A stretch of DNA of 64,000 nt from DATKYQ01 sp035528415. Its GTDB lineage: Bacteria; Myxococcota; B64-G9. Shown here in pieces: positions 33,464 to 44,885 of the stretch (the stretch's first letter is position 1; every line of letters starts with the position of its first letter). Both the position numbers and the translations under genes were made by a program. The notes under the pieces are model-generated. The model made no database searches. It had not been told where the DNA came from and saw only the letters and a program-made list of their open reading frames with translations. The stretch covers positions 52,388 to 116,387 of the forward strand of contig DATKYQ010000081.1 of the NCBI GenBank assembly GCA_035528415.1. Reading direction: 5' to 3'.

Positions 33464-33997
33464 ATGGGTGCTATCGACATCATCATCAACGTGCTAATCG
33501 TTGTAGTCGCGCTCACCGGTGCCGTTACCGATGTCGCCAAGCGCAAGATTTACGACTGGCTCACCTACCCGGCGATCGCCGCCGGACTGATCTTGCAGAC
33601 AATCGGTTACGGCTGGGGCGGCATTTTCGGGTTCGGGTTGATCTCGTCACTGGCCGGGGCCGCGTTTTGCATGGTTGTGTTCGGGGCTTTTTGTCTGTGG
33701 GGGCGGGGCTTCGGCTTCGGAGACGTCAAGCTGATGGCCGCTCTGGGCGCATTGGCGGGGTTCGTGCATGGACTGAGGGTGGCCATGTTGACGACTTTAA
33801 TCGGGGCTGCCATGGCTCTTTTCAGGATCATTATCGGTAAGGACGCGCTGATCGACCCCGGACGTGACCAAAGGCGCGCTTCCCTGAAGAAAGAGCGCCA
33901 TGGGCGTCGCTCCTTGACCATTCCCTACGGGATTGCCATAGCCCTGGGTGCCATCTGGGCTACCTGCATGCGCTTCGGATTCCTGGAGCTATTTTGA
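33464..33997 (+). CDS. cpaA: Prepilin peptidase, CpaA/TadV type (A24)
   Basis: A 177-residue polytopic aspartic protease that cleaves the Flp prepilin leader at the cytoplasmic membrane face. Catalytic Asp23 (TDVAKRKIYDW) and Asp87 in GFGDVK (the GxGD motif) are present. It lacks the N-methylating domain of PilD, as usual for TadV. A basic loop (about 125-150) is longer than typical. Located between the flp terminator and the secretin gene. Confidence 0.93.
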   Translation: MGAIDIIINVLIVVVALTGAVTDVAKRKIYDWLTYPAIAAGLILQTIGYGWGGIFGFGLISSLAGAAFCMVVFGAFCLWGRGFGFGDVKLMAALGALAGFVHGLRVAMLTTLIGAAMALFRIIIGKDALIDPGRDQRRASLKKERHGRRSLTIPYGIAIALGAIWATCMRFGFLELF

Positions 33998-34083
33998 TGC
34001 GAGCCCATTTTGGCTTGACATCGGCGTTGCTATGCGAGATTCTCCTGCGAATATCCCGTATATAGAAGGGAGGACTGATTTTA

Positions 34084-35541
34084 ATGAAAGATAGATTGAC
34101 TGGTTTATTCGTCTGTGTTTTTTGCGTGTCCGCTGCCTGTGCCGTGCTTTTTACGCCCGTGAGCGCTAAAGCCGAATCACGCGTGGTCCGCATGGTGGTC
34201 GGCGAGCAGAAGAGTATGAAATACACTGGGATAGATAAGGTTATCGTCGGCAACCCGAGAGTGGCCGACGTCAAGAACATCGGCCGCGACACCTTCATAC
34301 TGTTCGCCACGGGCGCCGGCCGCACCAACATGACCATTCGGCGGCACGCAAAATCCTCGATCAACTTCACCATCGTCGTCAGCAAAGAGGATGTCCAGTC
34401 GCTGATGTCCGAGGTGAAGAAGTTGCTCGGTGATCGCGAGGGCATCTCCATCAGGCCCGTCGGTGACCGGGTGATCTTGGACGGACGCGCCTTTACCAGT
34501 GAGGATTTCAGGCGGGTCAACGATATCGTCAATCTATATCCCCAGGTCAAGAGCTTCGTCAAGGTGAACCCCAACGCCAAGAAACTGGTGGCCAACCAAC
34601 TCAACCTCGAGTTGCAGAAGGCAGGCCTCAAGGACGTGGAGGCCAGCGTCGTGGGAACGAAGATCTTCCTGGAGGGCTCGGTCGAGTCGAAGGCGGATCT
34701 TCAAAAGGCCGAGATGATTACCAAGGCCATAGGAGAAGAGGTGGAGAATCTCCTGACCGTGGGCATCAAGCGCATGGTGCTGGTGGAAATAGATTTCGTC
34801 GAGATCAAGAAGAGCGGCACCGACCACATCGGTATCAAGTGGCCGCTGGACATCGACGGCACGGCGACCGTATCCGTCAGCACGGCTCGTATCCTGGAAG
34901 GGCCCGGCGCCAACGGCACGACCTTGGATGCCAATAGTGAAGGATTAACCAACTTCGGGTTCGGGTTCATGTTCCAGGACGGATACGCCCGCGTCCTGGC
35001 CCAGCCGAAACTCGTCTGTGCCAGCGGGGAGAAAGCAGAGTTCTGGTCGGGCGGCGAGGTGCCCATTGTCGTCATCACCGCCCAGGTCGTCAGCATCGAT
35101 TACAAGAAGTTCGGCGTGATCCTGAGTATCACCCCGGTCGCTGACCGCCACGGCAACATCCAGATGGATGTTTTCGCCGAGGTTAGCGACATCGACCGCT
35201 CGATCGGTTTCTCTGGTCAGGGTATTGACGTGCCGGGGTTCGTGCGTGACAACTGCAAGACGAACGTAACCGTCAGGCACGGCCAGACAATCGTGCTTGC
35301 CAACCTGTTCCACATCGCCGAGGAGAAGAACGTTGCCAAGGTTCCCCTGCTGGGGCACATTCCCATTATCGGCGAGTTGTTCAAGTCGAGAATCTTCAAG
35401 GAAAAGAAGGCCGAGTTGTGCGTCTTCGTCACGCCGCGGATCGTCAACCCGGACACTCCCAAGATCCTGAAGATGATCGCCGATATCAAGAGTCGTTACA
35501 AGCGGGCCAAGAGTGAAGTGGGATTCGGCATTTTTGATTGA
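34084..35541 (+). CDS. cpaC: Tad pilus secretin CpaC/RcpA
   Basis: A 485-residue outer-membrane secretin. Signal peptide about 1-30, pilus-formation N-domain at about 32-100 (VVRMVVGEQKSMKYTGIDKVIVGNPRVADV split), BON-like domain about 105-230, then the secretin core, ending with the conserved VPLLGHIPIIGELFKSR near residue 430. It forms the channel through which the Flp pilus passes. GGGAGGA precedes the ATG. It is shorter than PilQ and matches the CpaC family. Confidence 0.93.
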   Translation: MKDRLTGLFVCVFCVSAACAVLFTPVSAKAESRVVRMVVGEQKSMKYTGIDKVIVGNPRVADVKNIGRDTFILFATGAGRTNMTIRRHAKSSINFTIVVSKEDVQSLMSEVKKLLGDREGISIRPVGDRVILDGRAFTSEDFRRVNDIVNLYPQVKSFVKVNPNAKKLVANQLNLELQKAGLKDVEASVVGTKIFLEGSVESKADLQKAEMITKAIGEEVENLLTVGIKRMVLVEIDFVEIKKSGTDHIGIKWPLDIDGTATVSVSTARILEGPGANGTTLDANSEGLTNFGFGFMFQDGYARVLAQPKLVCASGEKAEFWSGGEVPIVVITAQVVSIDYKKFGVILSITPVADRHGNIQMDVFAEVSDIDRSIGFSGQGIDVPGFVRDNCKTNVTVRHGQTIVLANLFHIAEEKNVAKVPLLGHIPIIGELFKSRIFKEKKAELCVFVTPRIVNPDTPKILKMIADIKSRYKRAKSEVGFGIFD

Positions 35542-35583
35542 TTACACCTTGTTCTGCGATATTGCTCCTGGAGGCGTGGACAG

Positions 35584-37377
<1,794 letters not shown>

Positions 37378-37413
37378 TACGTCCAAGCAAGCAGACTCTC
37401 AGGTGGTTGTGCC

Positions 37414-39363
37414 ATGGCCAAGATAGTTCTATCCGACCCCAGCGGTCGCGAAAAGGTGTACGAGCTAACGTCCGAGCCGCAAGTGTGGGGCAGAGGTGAG
37501 GACTCGGACGTCATCCTCGGTTCCCGCAGTGTCATCAGGCATCACATGCGTATCTGGGAAGACGGCGACAAGGTGATGGTGGAGGATCTCTCCGGGGGCA
37601 AGGGGATCCTGCTGGACGGTGAGCCGGTTTCAGGCACCTTCGAACTGGAGCCCGGCCTGGAAATGGAAGCCGGTGTTTTCGTTTTCAGGATTCACGGGGT
37701 CAACCTGACCACCGCAGTTGACGCTGAAGTGCCGGGAGAAGAAAAGCCCGTGCCCATCCTGGTTGGCACCAGGGGATCGACCAAGGGGATCGAGATCGAG
37801 CTTCAGGAGGGCGACAATGATGTCGGGAGAGATCCCTCCCTGTATGTCGTCATCGATGAGCACTCGATATCGCGCCTGCATGCCAGATTGACTATCAGCC
37901 AGGGCGGGACGGGCGGAGCCCGCCTGGTGGACATGCACAGCTCCAATGGCACTTTCGCAAACAAGAAGAAGATCGACGAGATCGAGTTGCAGTCCGGGGA
38001 CATCATTCGCTTTGGCAGCGTGGAGTTCAAGTTTCTCTATGGAAAGGAGACATCCGCCGCCGCGGCTGTCATGAAGAAGAGAAAGTTGCTGCTGATCGGC
38101 GTAGGCGGCCTCGTCGGCCTGTTTGTGATCATCGGTGTGTGCGCCAAGTTGAGAGGCGGGCACGGGGGACAGGCCGGGCCGGCCGGGCCCGTGGAGGAGG
38201 AGGTCCCGCTGGAAATTCGTGTCGATCAGCACCTCAAGGCGGCGCGGGGCGCGATGGAACGCCTCGATTGGAAAACAGCCAAGAAGGAAGTTGGGATCGC
38301 CAAGGATCTCCTGCCGATATCGAGCGAGGTCAGGAAACTCGAGAAGGTCGTCGACAAAGAAATGACCAACAAGGGGCTTTACAAAGACGGTGTGAGCCTT
38401 TACGACCTGAGCAAGTGGAACGAGGCCCTGGAGGTGTTCGAGAAAATACCGCAGGGCAGTGCTTACTTCGCCAAGGTCAAGTACAAGATCTCGGAGATTG
38501 TCGAGAAGCAGTCCAAGTATCATTTGGGAGAAGGCAAGGGCTATTACCGGGCTCAGCAGTACCGAAAAGCCCAAAAGCACTTTATCGCCTACATGGGTTT
38601 GAAGCCTTGTGACAAGAATATGTACGAAAAGTGGCTCAAGAAAACCGAGGCGCGGATGCGCCACTTCGAGATCAGGTATAAGCCTTACAGTTACAATTGC
38701 ACGGATGCAGCGCAGGAGAAGAAGTCGTCAGTCGATACAGGCCTGGATCCTGTGGACTTGTTGAAGGCCAAGTATCAGGATAAGGGCATTTTCGAGGCCA
38801 TTGAGCTGTACTTCAAGGGCAAGGCGGAACTGTCGATTAACAAGCTGCGCAAGATCAAGGTCATGTCAAACGATAAGAAGATCGTCGAGCAGGCCAAGTT
38901 GCTCGAGCGGGTGATGATGATAGTCACCGGAAAATACAGCGAGGGGACGGGGTTGTTGCTGCAGGGTGAGTTGAAAAAGGCCAGGGATACGTTCCATGCC
39001 GTCCTGGCAAACGACAATAAAATCATGCCCCCGGGCGCGAGAAGCTTCTACCGTAACAACGTTGGAAGTCAGCTGGCGAGCAGGTTGTACAAACAGGGCC
39101 TGGAAAAGTACAACCGCAAGGAATGGATCAAGAGCTTCGAGTTCTGGAAGGAATGCCTGGATGTCAGCCCCGATGATCGTAACTGCATGCAGGGGCTGAT
39201 CAACCTCGAGTCGGTTGCGGAGGAAGCACTCGACTACGCCCACCAGCTTGAAATCCGCAAGGACGAGGATGCATTTACCGTCTGGAAGCAGGTCATGCAG
39301 ATGACCCGTCCGGAGTCCCTGCCGTACAAGAAAGCGAACCTGAAAATGCGGGAATACGAATAA
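37414..39363 (+). CDS. Double-FHA, transmembrane, TPR-like protein of the Tad locus
   Basis: A 649-residue protein. Residues 1-100 form a degenerate FHA domain, residues about 112-212 a good FHA domain (GRDPS...SISRLHARL...SSNGTF), and one membrane helix lies at about 223-245. Residues 265-649 form TPR-like helices. The layout puts the FHA domains in the cytoplasm and the helical array in the periplasm. It occupies the place where TadB and TadC normally follow CpaF, but it does not resemble them. Likely a phospho-dependent scaffold for the Tad machine; the function is inferred. Confidence 0.85.
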   Translation: MAKIVLSDPSGREKVYELTSEPQVWGRGEDSDVILGSRSVIRHHMRIWEDGDKVMVEDLSGGKGILLDGEPVSGTFELEPGLEMEAGVFVFRIHGVNLTTAVDAEVPGEEKPVPILVGTRGSTKGIEIELQEGDNDVGRDPSLYVVIDEHSISRLHARLTISQGGTGGARLVDMHSSNGTFANKKKIDEIELQSGDIIRFGSVEFKFLYGKETSAAAAVMKKRKLLLIGVGGLVGLFVIIGVCAKLRGGHGGQAGPAGPVEEEVPLEIRVDQHLKAARGAMERLDWKTAKKEVGIAKDLLPISSEVRKLEKVVDKEMTNKGLYKDGVSLYDLSKWNEALEVFEKIPQGSAYFAKVKYKISEIVEKQSKYHLGEGKGYYRAQQYRKAQKHFIAYMGLKPCDKNMYEKWLKKTEARMRHFEIRYKPYSYNCTDAAQEKKSSVDTGLDPVDLLKAKYQDKGIFEAIELYFKGKAELSINKLRKIKVMSNDKKIVEQAKLLERVMMIVTGKYSEGTGLLLQGELKKARDTFHAVLANDNKIMPPGARSFYRNNVGSQLASRLYKQGLEKYNRKEWIKSFEFWKECLDVSPDDRNCMQGLINLESVAEEALDYAHQLEIRKDEDAFTVWKQVMQMTRPESLPYKKANLKMREYE

Positions 39364-39369
39364 TAGTCC

Positions 39370-40035
39370 CTACAGCTTTGGTTTCACATCCGCCTTGGCC
39401 TTGCCCGAGCGAATCTCGTCGAGCTTTTTTCTCATGGCGGCCACCAGTGCCTGGTAGGACTCTTTCTTGATCTTGCGGTTGAACTCGCCGCGGTAATGCC
39501 GTACCAGGCTCACGTCCCCGAACTCGACGTCGAAAATCAGCCAACTGCGCTGCTTGAGGTACAGGTGAAATGTCAGATCCTCGCTGACGGTTTTGCCCTT
39601 TTTGTTCTTGGCGCTGGCCACTGCCGTCACGTCAGCCTGGGCTTCGTCCTCATTGATCTCCTCGTCTTCGTACTCCATCTTGAAGTCTATGTTCTTGCTG
39701 ATGGTGGATGTGTACGAAGCCTCGATCAAGTCGCGTAGCAGCCTTGTAAACTCCTCTTGCTCCTCGGAAGTGCGCTCTGTCCAGTGCGGGCCCAGCGAAC
39801 GTCTTGACAGCTCATGATAGTCGAGAAAGTCATCGACGACCTTTTTCAGCTTTTCTTTTTGCTGTTTCGCAGCAGGCGATCCCTTCTTGACCTTCTTTCT
39901 TAAAATAACGCGAACCTTCTCCGCGCTCTCCCGAATCACCTGCTGCGGTGAAACAGCGGCCCACGCCACGGGCGCCGTCGAGAAACCGGCAAGAATGATG
40001 ATGGCCGTTATTGTGGTTTTCATTTTCAGTACCAT
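39370..40035 (-). CDS. mlaC: MlaC/Ttg2D-family periplasmic phospholipid-binding protein
   Basis: A 221-residue periplasmic protein with signal peptide about 1-27. It shows the MlaC family pattern FLDYHELSRRSLG, HW, EEFTRLLRDLIEASY and a mostly beta C-terminal half that makes the lipid pocket. In the Mla pathway MlaC carries phospholipids between the outer-membrane complex and MlaFEDB; none of those partners is here. Start at ATG 40035 uses GAGG six bases upstream; an ATG 12 bases earlier is possible. Downstream of tolC with a 43-base gap. The C-terminal tail is Lys-rich. Confidence 0.85.
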   Translation of the reverse strand: MVLKMKTTITAIIILAGFSTAPVAWAAVSPQQVIRESAEKVRVILRKKVKKGSPAAKQQKEKLKKVVDDFLDYHELSRRSLGPHWTERTSEEQEEFTRLLRDLIEASYTSTISKNIDFKMEYEDEEINEDEAQADVTAVASAKNKKGKTVSEDLTFHLYLKQRSWLIFDVEFGDVSLVRHYRGEFNRKIKKESYQALVAAMRKKLDEIRSGKAKADVKPKL

Positions 40036-40078
40036 TAATATCCTCATGTTTTTTTGACGCCGTCACCCCTTCACTCAT

Positions 40079-41488
40079 TCACTTTCCGTTTTTCGGCGCC
40101 CGGCTAAGATCTTCTCCGCTGGCGGCATGCAGGCGATCCAGGGCCACCAGGATATCGTGGCGTAGCTTGGTCAGCTCTATCTTTGAATTGGCATAGGCCG
40201 CGATAGAATCGAGGAGATCTTTTGTGTCCGAGATGCCTACTCCGTAGCTCATAAAGTTGGCTCGCATCCAGGCCTTGGCGGCCCGGTGCCCCTTCTTTTG
40301 GATCTTTTGGTTTGTATAGGTCGTGTGGACGTCTTCCAGGCGGCGGTCGATTTCGAGGCCGACGGCTTGCTCGGCCTGGTTGGCCTGGGCTTCGATTTTC
40401 GATAAAGACGCTCTGGCCTCGGCCAGCCGGGCCAGCTTCTGGGGAATGTCCAAGGTAATGCGAAATCCAACCATCAGGGCACCGCCGTAAGTGGTTAGAC
40501 CGGCATTCAAGAGAGGGTTTTCGATGAAGTCCTGCACCCATGACCACGAGCCCTGGAAGTAACCGCCCACGAAGAAGTCGGGATAGAAGCCGGCCTTTTC
40601 GATCTCCACGGAGGCCCGGCGCGCTTCGAGGCCGGCTTCGAGCATGGCAAGTTCCGGGCGCCTCGCCCGGGCCCGCGCCAGGTAGGCGGTGCGCGGTAGT
40701 GTCTTGAAGTCAGGCGCTTCCAACTCCACCACTAACAACTGCCGTTTCGTTCCCAGATCCTCGATACCGGTGAGGAAACGTAAAGCGGCCAAGGCCACCG
40801 CCTGTCCGCTGCGGGTCTGGGCCAGCAGGGACTTTACCCGGGCGGCATAGTAACGCAGCTTGAACAGGTCGCGGTCGGTGACGTCTTCGTTCAGATCATC
40901 GAGCATCTTGATCAGCTTCTTTTCGACTTCCTTGATCTTCTTGTCTCCATCCTCGAGCACTTCGACTGCCGAGCCGGCCAGCAGCCAGCCGTAGTAGGCC
41001 CGGCGCACCTCCAGGGCCACTTCCTGCCGCGCCCGTTCGATTCCGGCCCGGCCGGCGCGCATGCCCGCGGCGGCGGCCTGCTTGGCCGAGGAGATCTTGC
41101 CGAAGGTGTAGATCGGCAGGTAACCCTCGATCTTGCCTCCCATGGCCAGGCCGAGGTTGCCGAAATCGAAGTCGCCGCCCTTCGACGCCTGGCTGATTTC
41201 GATGCCCAGGCAGCCGGGATCGTTGTCCGGATCGCAGGCCAGGCGCCGCTCGCTGACCGGTCCGCCGATCATGCCCTCGATCTTGATGACCGGAAACCAT
41301 AGCCAGCGCGCCTGGTCGAACTTGGCACGGTACTCGCCGAGTTCGGCCTGCGCCGCCAGCACCCGCCCGTCATGGGCTAAAGCCGTGTGCAGCAAATCAT
41401 CCAGTGAAAAAGCGGCATTTTCACCGGCCTTGGCACCTATAGTGCACAGCGCAACGAACAGGACGCCGATAGACGGCATGTTTCTCAC
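40079..41488 (-). CDS. tolC: TolC-family outer-membrane efflux protein
   Basis: A 469-residue outer-membrane factor with signal peptide (about 1-21) and the two-fold repeat of long helices and short strands typical of TolC. The GTG at 41488 is preceded by GGAGGAG and is preferred over an ATG three codons downstream; the longer in-frame extension upstream covers the promoter. Conserved features include YLPIYTFGK and FRITLDIPQKLARLAEA near the second repeat. No inner-membrane pump or adaptor lies beside it; instead it is operonic with MlaC, which suggests a lipid- or toluene-tolerance-type export route. Confidence 0.88.
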   Translation of the reverse strand: MRNMPSIGVLFVALCTIGAKAGENAAFSLDDLLHTALAHDGRVLAAQAELGEYRAKFDQARWLWFPVIKIEGMIGGPVSERRLACDPDNDPGCLGIEISQASKGGDFDFGNLGLAMGGKIEGYLPIYTFGKISSAKQAAAAGMRAGRAGIERARQEVALEVRRAYYGWLLAGSAVEVLEDGDKKIKEVEKKLIKMLDDLNEDVTDRDLFKLRYYAARVKSLLAQTRSGQAVALAALRFLTGIEDLGTKRQLLVVELEAPDFKTLPRTAYLARARARRPELAMLEAGLEARRASVEIEKAGFYPDFFVGGYFQGSWSWVQDFIENPLLNAGLTTYGGALMVGFRITLDIPQKLARLAEARASLSKIEAQANQAEQAVGLEIDRRLEDVHTTYTNQKIQKKGHRAAKAWMRANFMSYGVGISDTKDLLDSIAAYANSKIELTKLRHDILVALDRLHAASGEDLSRAPKNGK

Positions 41489-41513
41489 GTAACTCCTCCG
41501 TGCAGGTGGACTG

Positions 41514-41542
41514 AGCGTAGGCAACGCAAGGGCCCGTGTCAA
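41514..41542 (-). promoter_or_regulatory. Promoter of the tolC-mlaC operon
   Basis: Minus strand TTGACA (41542-41537), 17-base spacer, TACGCT (41519-41514), 26 bases from the GTG start. Confidence 0.6.
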
Positions 41543-41595
41543 CAATGTTTGACTTGTGTTTGACATCTGCGTGTGTTGCCCGGAGGATATCGGGT

Positions 41596-42240
41596 ATGGC
41601 AGGCAAGTCGAAGAGCAAAATTGTGCGCGTGTTGGAGAAGTTGAGCCGACAGCAGGGCAAGACCATGCTTGCGCGTCTGGGGCGCGGACGGCCATTTCGC
41701 ACGTTGGTGGCTACCATCCTCTCGGCCCGGGTCAGAGACGAGGTTACCGAGACGGTCGTGCCCGAGGTGATGCGGCGTTGGCCGGACGCTGAGAGCCTGG
41801 CGCGGGCCAGGCCGCGGGATGTCGAGCACGTCATTCGGCGCATCGGCCTCTATCGGGTCAAGAGCCGCCGACTGGTCGAAGTGGCGGGCCGGTTGGTGCG
41901 CGAGTACGGTGGGCGTGTGCCGAACAGCTTGGAAGAGCTAGTCAAGCTTCCGGGCGTGGGTCGCAAGACGGCGGGCTGCGTGGTCGTCTACGCCTTCGGC
42001 GGCACGGCCTTGCCGGTGGATACCCACGTCCACCGCATCTCCAATCGGCTGGGCTGGGTTCGCACCAAGGTTCCCACGGCCACCGAGCGGGCGTTGCTCG
42101 ATATTGTGCCCGAAGAATGGCAGGCGCGGGTCAACGACCTGCTGGTTCATCATGGCAAGACTATCTGCAAGCCGTTAAACCCAGACTGTGACGCCTGTCC
42201 GGTGTCAGGTGATTGCCCGTATTGGCGAGGTAGAAAATGA
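41596..42240 (+). CDS. nth: Endonuclease III (DNA glycosylase/AP lyase)
   Basis: A 214-residue base-excision repair enzyme for oxidised pyrimidines. The helix-hairpin-helix LPGVGRKTA carries catalytic Lys124, and catalytic Asp142 lies in VDTHVHRISNRLGW; their spacing of 18 matches E. coli Nth. The [4Fe-4S] cluster is coordinated by Cys191, 198, 201 and 207 (Cx6Cx2Cx5C). Start at ATG 41596 has CGGAGG; an in-frame ATG 60 bases upstream falls in the divergent promoter. The stop overlaps the next gene (ATGA). Confidence 0.95.
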   Translation: MAGKSKSKIVRVLEKLSRQQGKTMLARLGRGRPFRTLVATILSARVRDEVTETVVPEVMRRWPDAESLARARPRDVEHVIRRIGLYRVKSRRLVEVAGRLVREYGGRVPNSLEELVKLPGVGRKTAGCVVVYAFGGTALPVDTHVHRISNRLGWVRTKVPTATERALLDIVPEEWQARVNDLLVHHGKTICKPLNPDCDACPVSGDCPYWRGRK

Positions 42241-43058
42241 GGGTTGTTATCGCGGGGTTAGCTGCTGCTGCGGCTATATTTTTGAGTAGTTGTTCCTCGG
42301 GTGGCACGGACATTCTTGATGCCGGCGATGAGCCTGCAATCGATGCCGGGTGGGACGGGCAGGCCTGCTGCGATGACGGACAGGTTGATGCCGGCACAGA
42401 TAGCGATTTCGACGCGGGTTACGATGCTGGAGTCGATGCTGGTCATGACGCTGATAACGATGCGGGAGTCGATGCCGGCGGGGACGGGGACGGAGGCACG
42501 AGAATTCCATATTGTTACCAGGCCTGCGCCACGCCGTCCGACTGTGCGCAGGGCTGGGCGCCCTGGGATGCGGACAACTATGCTTGCACCGACGGCACCT
42601 GCATTTACACTGGTTGCAACTCGGACGGCGAGTGCCAAACGGTGCCGAACATGGAGAACTACGTTTGCCGAATAGTAGCACCGAGCGACATTCGCCTGTG
42701 CATCATGTCATGTGTCCAGCCACTCGACTGCTCTGCCGGTGTTGCCCCCTGGGACGAGGACAACTATGCCTGTGACGATGGCGCTTGCAGATACACGGGT
42801 TGCAATTCGGACGGCGAGTGCCGGTCGGTGGCCAACATGGAAGATTATGTGTGCCGGGTTCCTCCCCTTGGAGACGTTGCCCAGTGTCTGCCAAGCTGCA
42901 CAACGGCTGCCGACTGCGACATGGGCAGTGCCGCCTACGACGCCGACAACTACGGCTGTGAAGATAGTCTGTGCGTCTATATCGGTTGCAACTCAAACGC
43001 GGAATGCGACGCATCCAACCCGTCGCACTCCATGGTCTGTCGCCCGTCACCTGATTGA
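42237..43058 (+). CDS. Lipoprotein with Asp-rich stretch and three 62-residue Cys-rich repeats
   Basis: A 273-residue putative outer-membrane lipoprotein. Lipobox LSSC puts the lipidated Cys at residue 19. Residues about 27-88 are DAG/DAGxD repeats with very high Asp, a low-complexity acidic region that could bind cations. Residues 93-154, 155-216 and 217-273 are three tandem repeats with pattern CxxxC...DC...WDxDNYxCxDxxCxYxGCNSxxEC. ATGA overlap couples it to nth, and the GT39-like gene follows 38 bases later. No known family; similar Cys-rich surface lipoproteins are common in Myxococcota-like bacteria. Confidence 0.8.
   Translation: MRVVIAGLAAAAAIFLSSCSSGGTDILDAGDEPAIDAGWDGQACCDDGQVDAGTDSDFDAGYDAGVDAGHDADNDAGVDAGGDGDGGTRIPYCYQACATPSDCAQGWAPWDADNYACTDGTCIYTGCNSDGECQTVPNMENYVCRIVAPSDIRLCIMSCVQPLDCSAGVAPWDEDNYACDDGACRYTGCNSDGECRSVANMEDYVCRVPPLGDVAQCLPSCTTAADCDMGSAAYDADNYGCEDSLCVYIGCNSNAECDASNPSHSMVCRPSPD
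42513..43055 (+). repeat. Three tandem 186-bp repeats in the Cys-rich lipoprotein
   Basis: In-frame units begin at 42513, 42699 and 42885, exactly 186 bases apart, each opening with a Cys codon. The third is slightly shortened. Confidence 0.88.
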
Positions 43059-43096
43059 AGTTGATTACCGCCTGCTACGTATGACATCATCCGGAC

Positions 43097-44860
43097 ATGC
43101 CCGAAGTGAACGACGTTGAAAAGAGATGGCCCGCTATCGCCGCCTGGGGCGCGTTCGGACTGCTTGCGCTCTTCTACCTTTCACTCAAATCGTTCTGTTT
43201 TCACTGGCAGGTGGGGGACGAGAACATCTACTTCTACATGGCCTGGGCCACGGTCGATCACGGGGCCTTGCCTTACGGCGACTTTTTCTTCGCCCACCCG
43301 CCGCTGCACATATTGCCGGGCATGGCCGTCTTCGGCCTGCTCGGGTTCGGACCCGTCAGTGTTCGCCTGATTCCCATCGGCGCGACCTTGGTGGGGGCTT
43401 TTTTTCTCTTCCGGCTTGCCCGCGCGCGTATCGGAAACATCGGCGCGGCGGCGACCGTTTTTCTGTATCTGACGGCCTTCTCGCTGATTCGCGCCTCGAC
43501 GCACTGGACCGGGATCAACCTGGCGGTCATGTGGAGCGTGCTCGGACTGTGGGCTCTTCATCGCAAGCGGCCGGCAACGGCCGGAGTGTTTCTGGCAGCC
43601 GGGGTCTGCACCGGTAACTACGTTATGCCCGGGGCAATCATGATGGGCATGTTGGCTTTCCTCGATTCGCGCAGGGCGGGTCTGCGCTACCTGCTCGGGT
43701 TCGCGGTCCCCTGGGCCTCGATACAGGCGCTGGGGCTGGCGCTTGGCGGTACGGCATACCTCAAGGCGGTGTACGCCTATCACCTGCTCAAGCCGCAGGC
43801 CGCGGGAGCTTCTTACAAGATGTCGGTCAGGGTTTTTGGCGACAACTTCGCTTTATTTCTTGGCGTGCTGCTTGGGCCGCTGATGGCCGCCCTGGACGGC
43901 TTTCTGGGCCGGGCTTCCGGCAAGCGTCCCGAGCGGCAAGAACTGGTACAAGGCCAGGACGGGTCGTGGTTGCGGCGCTTCTTCGCCTGGTGGCGGGTTC
44001 GCCTCGTCGAGACGGGGCCCGCCGGCCTGGCCCGCGTGGGCGCACTGTGGGCTTTGGGCTATGTGTTGTTCATAGCCATGCTGCCGCGCGTGTTTCCATT
44101 TTATTTCCTGCTCATGTTTCCGGGCATGGCCCTGGCCGGAGGATATGCAATCGAGTGCTGGGTACGGAACTCCGGCAATCTTGTCGCCGGGGCGAAAGAG
44201 AGAGGCAAATACTTCTGGGAGGCGGCCGCAATACTGATCATGCTCTTGGTTGCCGTCGGAATGGGATATTTCGTTCGCGTGCCGATCCAGCGAACCCTGC
44301 TTCCTCGATACACGCGCAGCCACGACAAACCGATGAAGTGGTCCGACGGCCGCCTGCCGGGATTTGTCAACCGCGCTTTCAGGTCGTGTTGCTTCGATGA
44401 CGTGGCCATGGCCTACACGTCCTACGGGACAATACAGGAGATTCTCTATCACGAGAGCCGCTATTTCGAAAAGGCCGAAGAGCTTGCCGGCTACGTCCGC
44501 GAGCACAGCAACCCCGACCAGTCCATCTTCGGCGACTCCTCGACGGCCGGCCTTGTGGCTCTACTTTCCGGCCGGCGCCTGGCGGCCGACTTCGCCGACA
44601 CCAACGTGATGCGTTTTCGTTCCGGTGTGACCCTGGCTGAAGACGCCATAGGCAAGATAGACACTCCCAAGCTGGCTTTAGTCTTGGCTAGCGGCTCACT
44701 CCGCCGCGGCCCGGACGGCAGCGAGCGCCCGCGTTTCGGACATTTTGCAAGCCTGCCAGGCTTCTGGCGCTGGATGAATGAGAAGTTTCAGGTTGTCTTT
44801 CGCACGCGGGATCGAACCAAGGGCTGGTTCTTTCTATTGGGAAAGAAACAAGGTTCCTAG
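43097..44860 (+). CDS. GT39/PMT-like membrane glycosyltransferase
   Basis: A 587-residue polytopic inner-membrane protein of the GT-C superfamily, with about ten membrane segments. The first periplasmic loop carries GDENIYFYMAWATVDHG, with the Asp-Glu pair typical of the catalytic loop, then HPPLHILPG. A large periplasmic C-terminal part follows. A basic cytoplasmic loop (about 270-305) separates the helix bundle. It differs from the GT39 protein of the lpxB operon and has no lipid-sugar synthase beside it. Acceptor unknown; surface polysaccharide or protein glycosylation is likely. Confidence 0.8.
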   Translation: MPEVNDVEKRWPAIAAWGAFGLLALFYLSLKSFCFHWQVGDENIYFYMAWATVDHGALPYGDFFFAHPPLHILPGMAVFGLLGFGPVSVRLIPIGATLVGAFFLFRLARARIGNIGAAATVFLYLTAFSLIRASTHWTGINLAVMWSVLGLWALHRKRPATAGVFLAAGVCTGNYVMPGAIMMGMLAFLDSRRAGLRYLLGFAVPWASIQALGLALGGTAYLKAVYAYHLLKPQAAGASYKMSVRVFGDNFALFLGVLLGPLMAALDGFLGRASGKRPERQELVQGQDGSWLRRFFAWWRVRLVETGPAGLARVGALWALGYVLFIAMLPRVFPFYFLLMFPGMALAGGYAIECWVRNSGNLVAGAKERGKYFWEAAAILIMLLVAVGMGYFVRVPIQRTLLPRYTRSHDKPMKWSDGRLPGFVNRAFRSCCFDDVAMAYTSYGTIQEILYHESRYFEKAEELAGYVREHSNPDQSIFGDSSTAGLVALLSGRRLAADFADTNVMRFRSGVTLAEDAIGKIDTPKLALVLASGSLRRGPDGSERPRFGHFASLPGFWRWMNEKFQVVFRTRDRTKGWFFLLGKKQGS

Positions 44861-44885
44861 ACCAACGACCGAAGCTGGACCGAAT

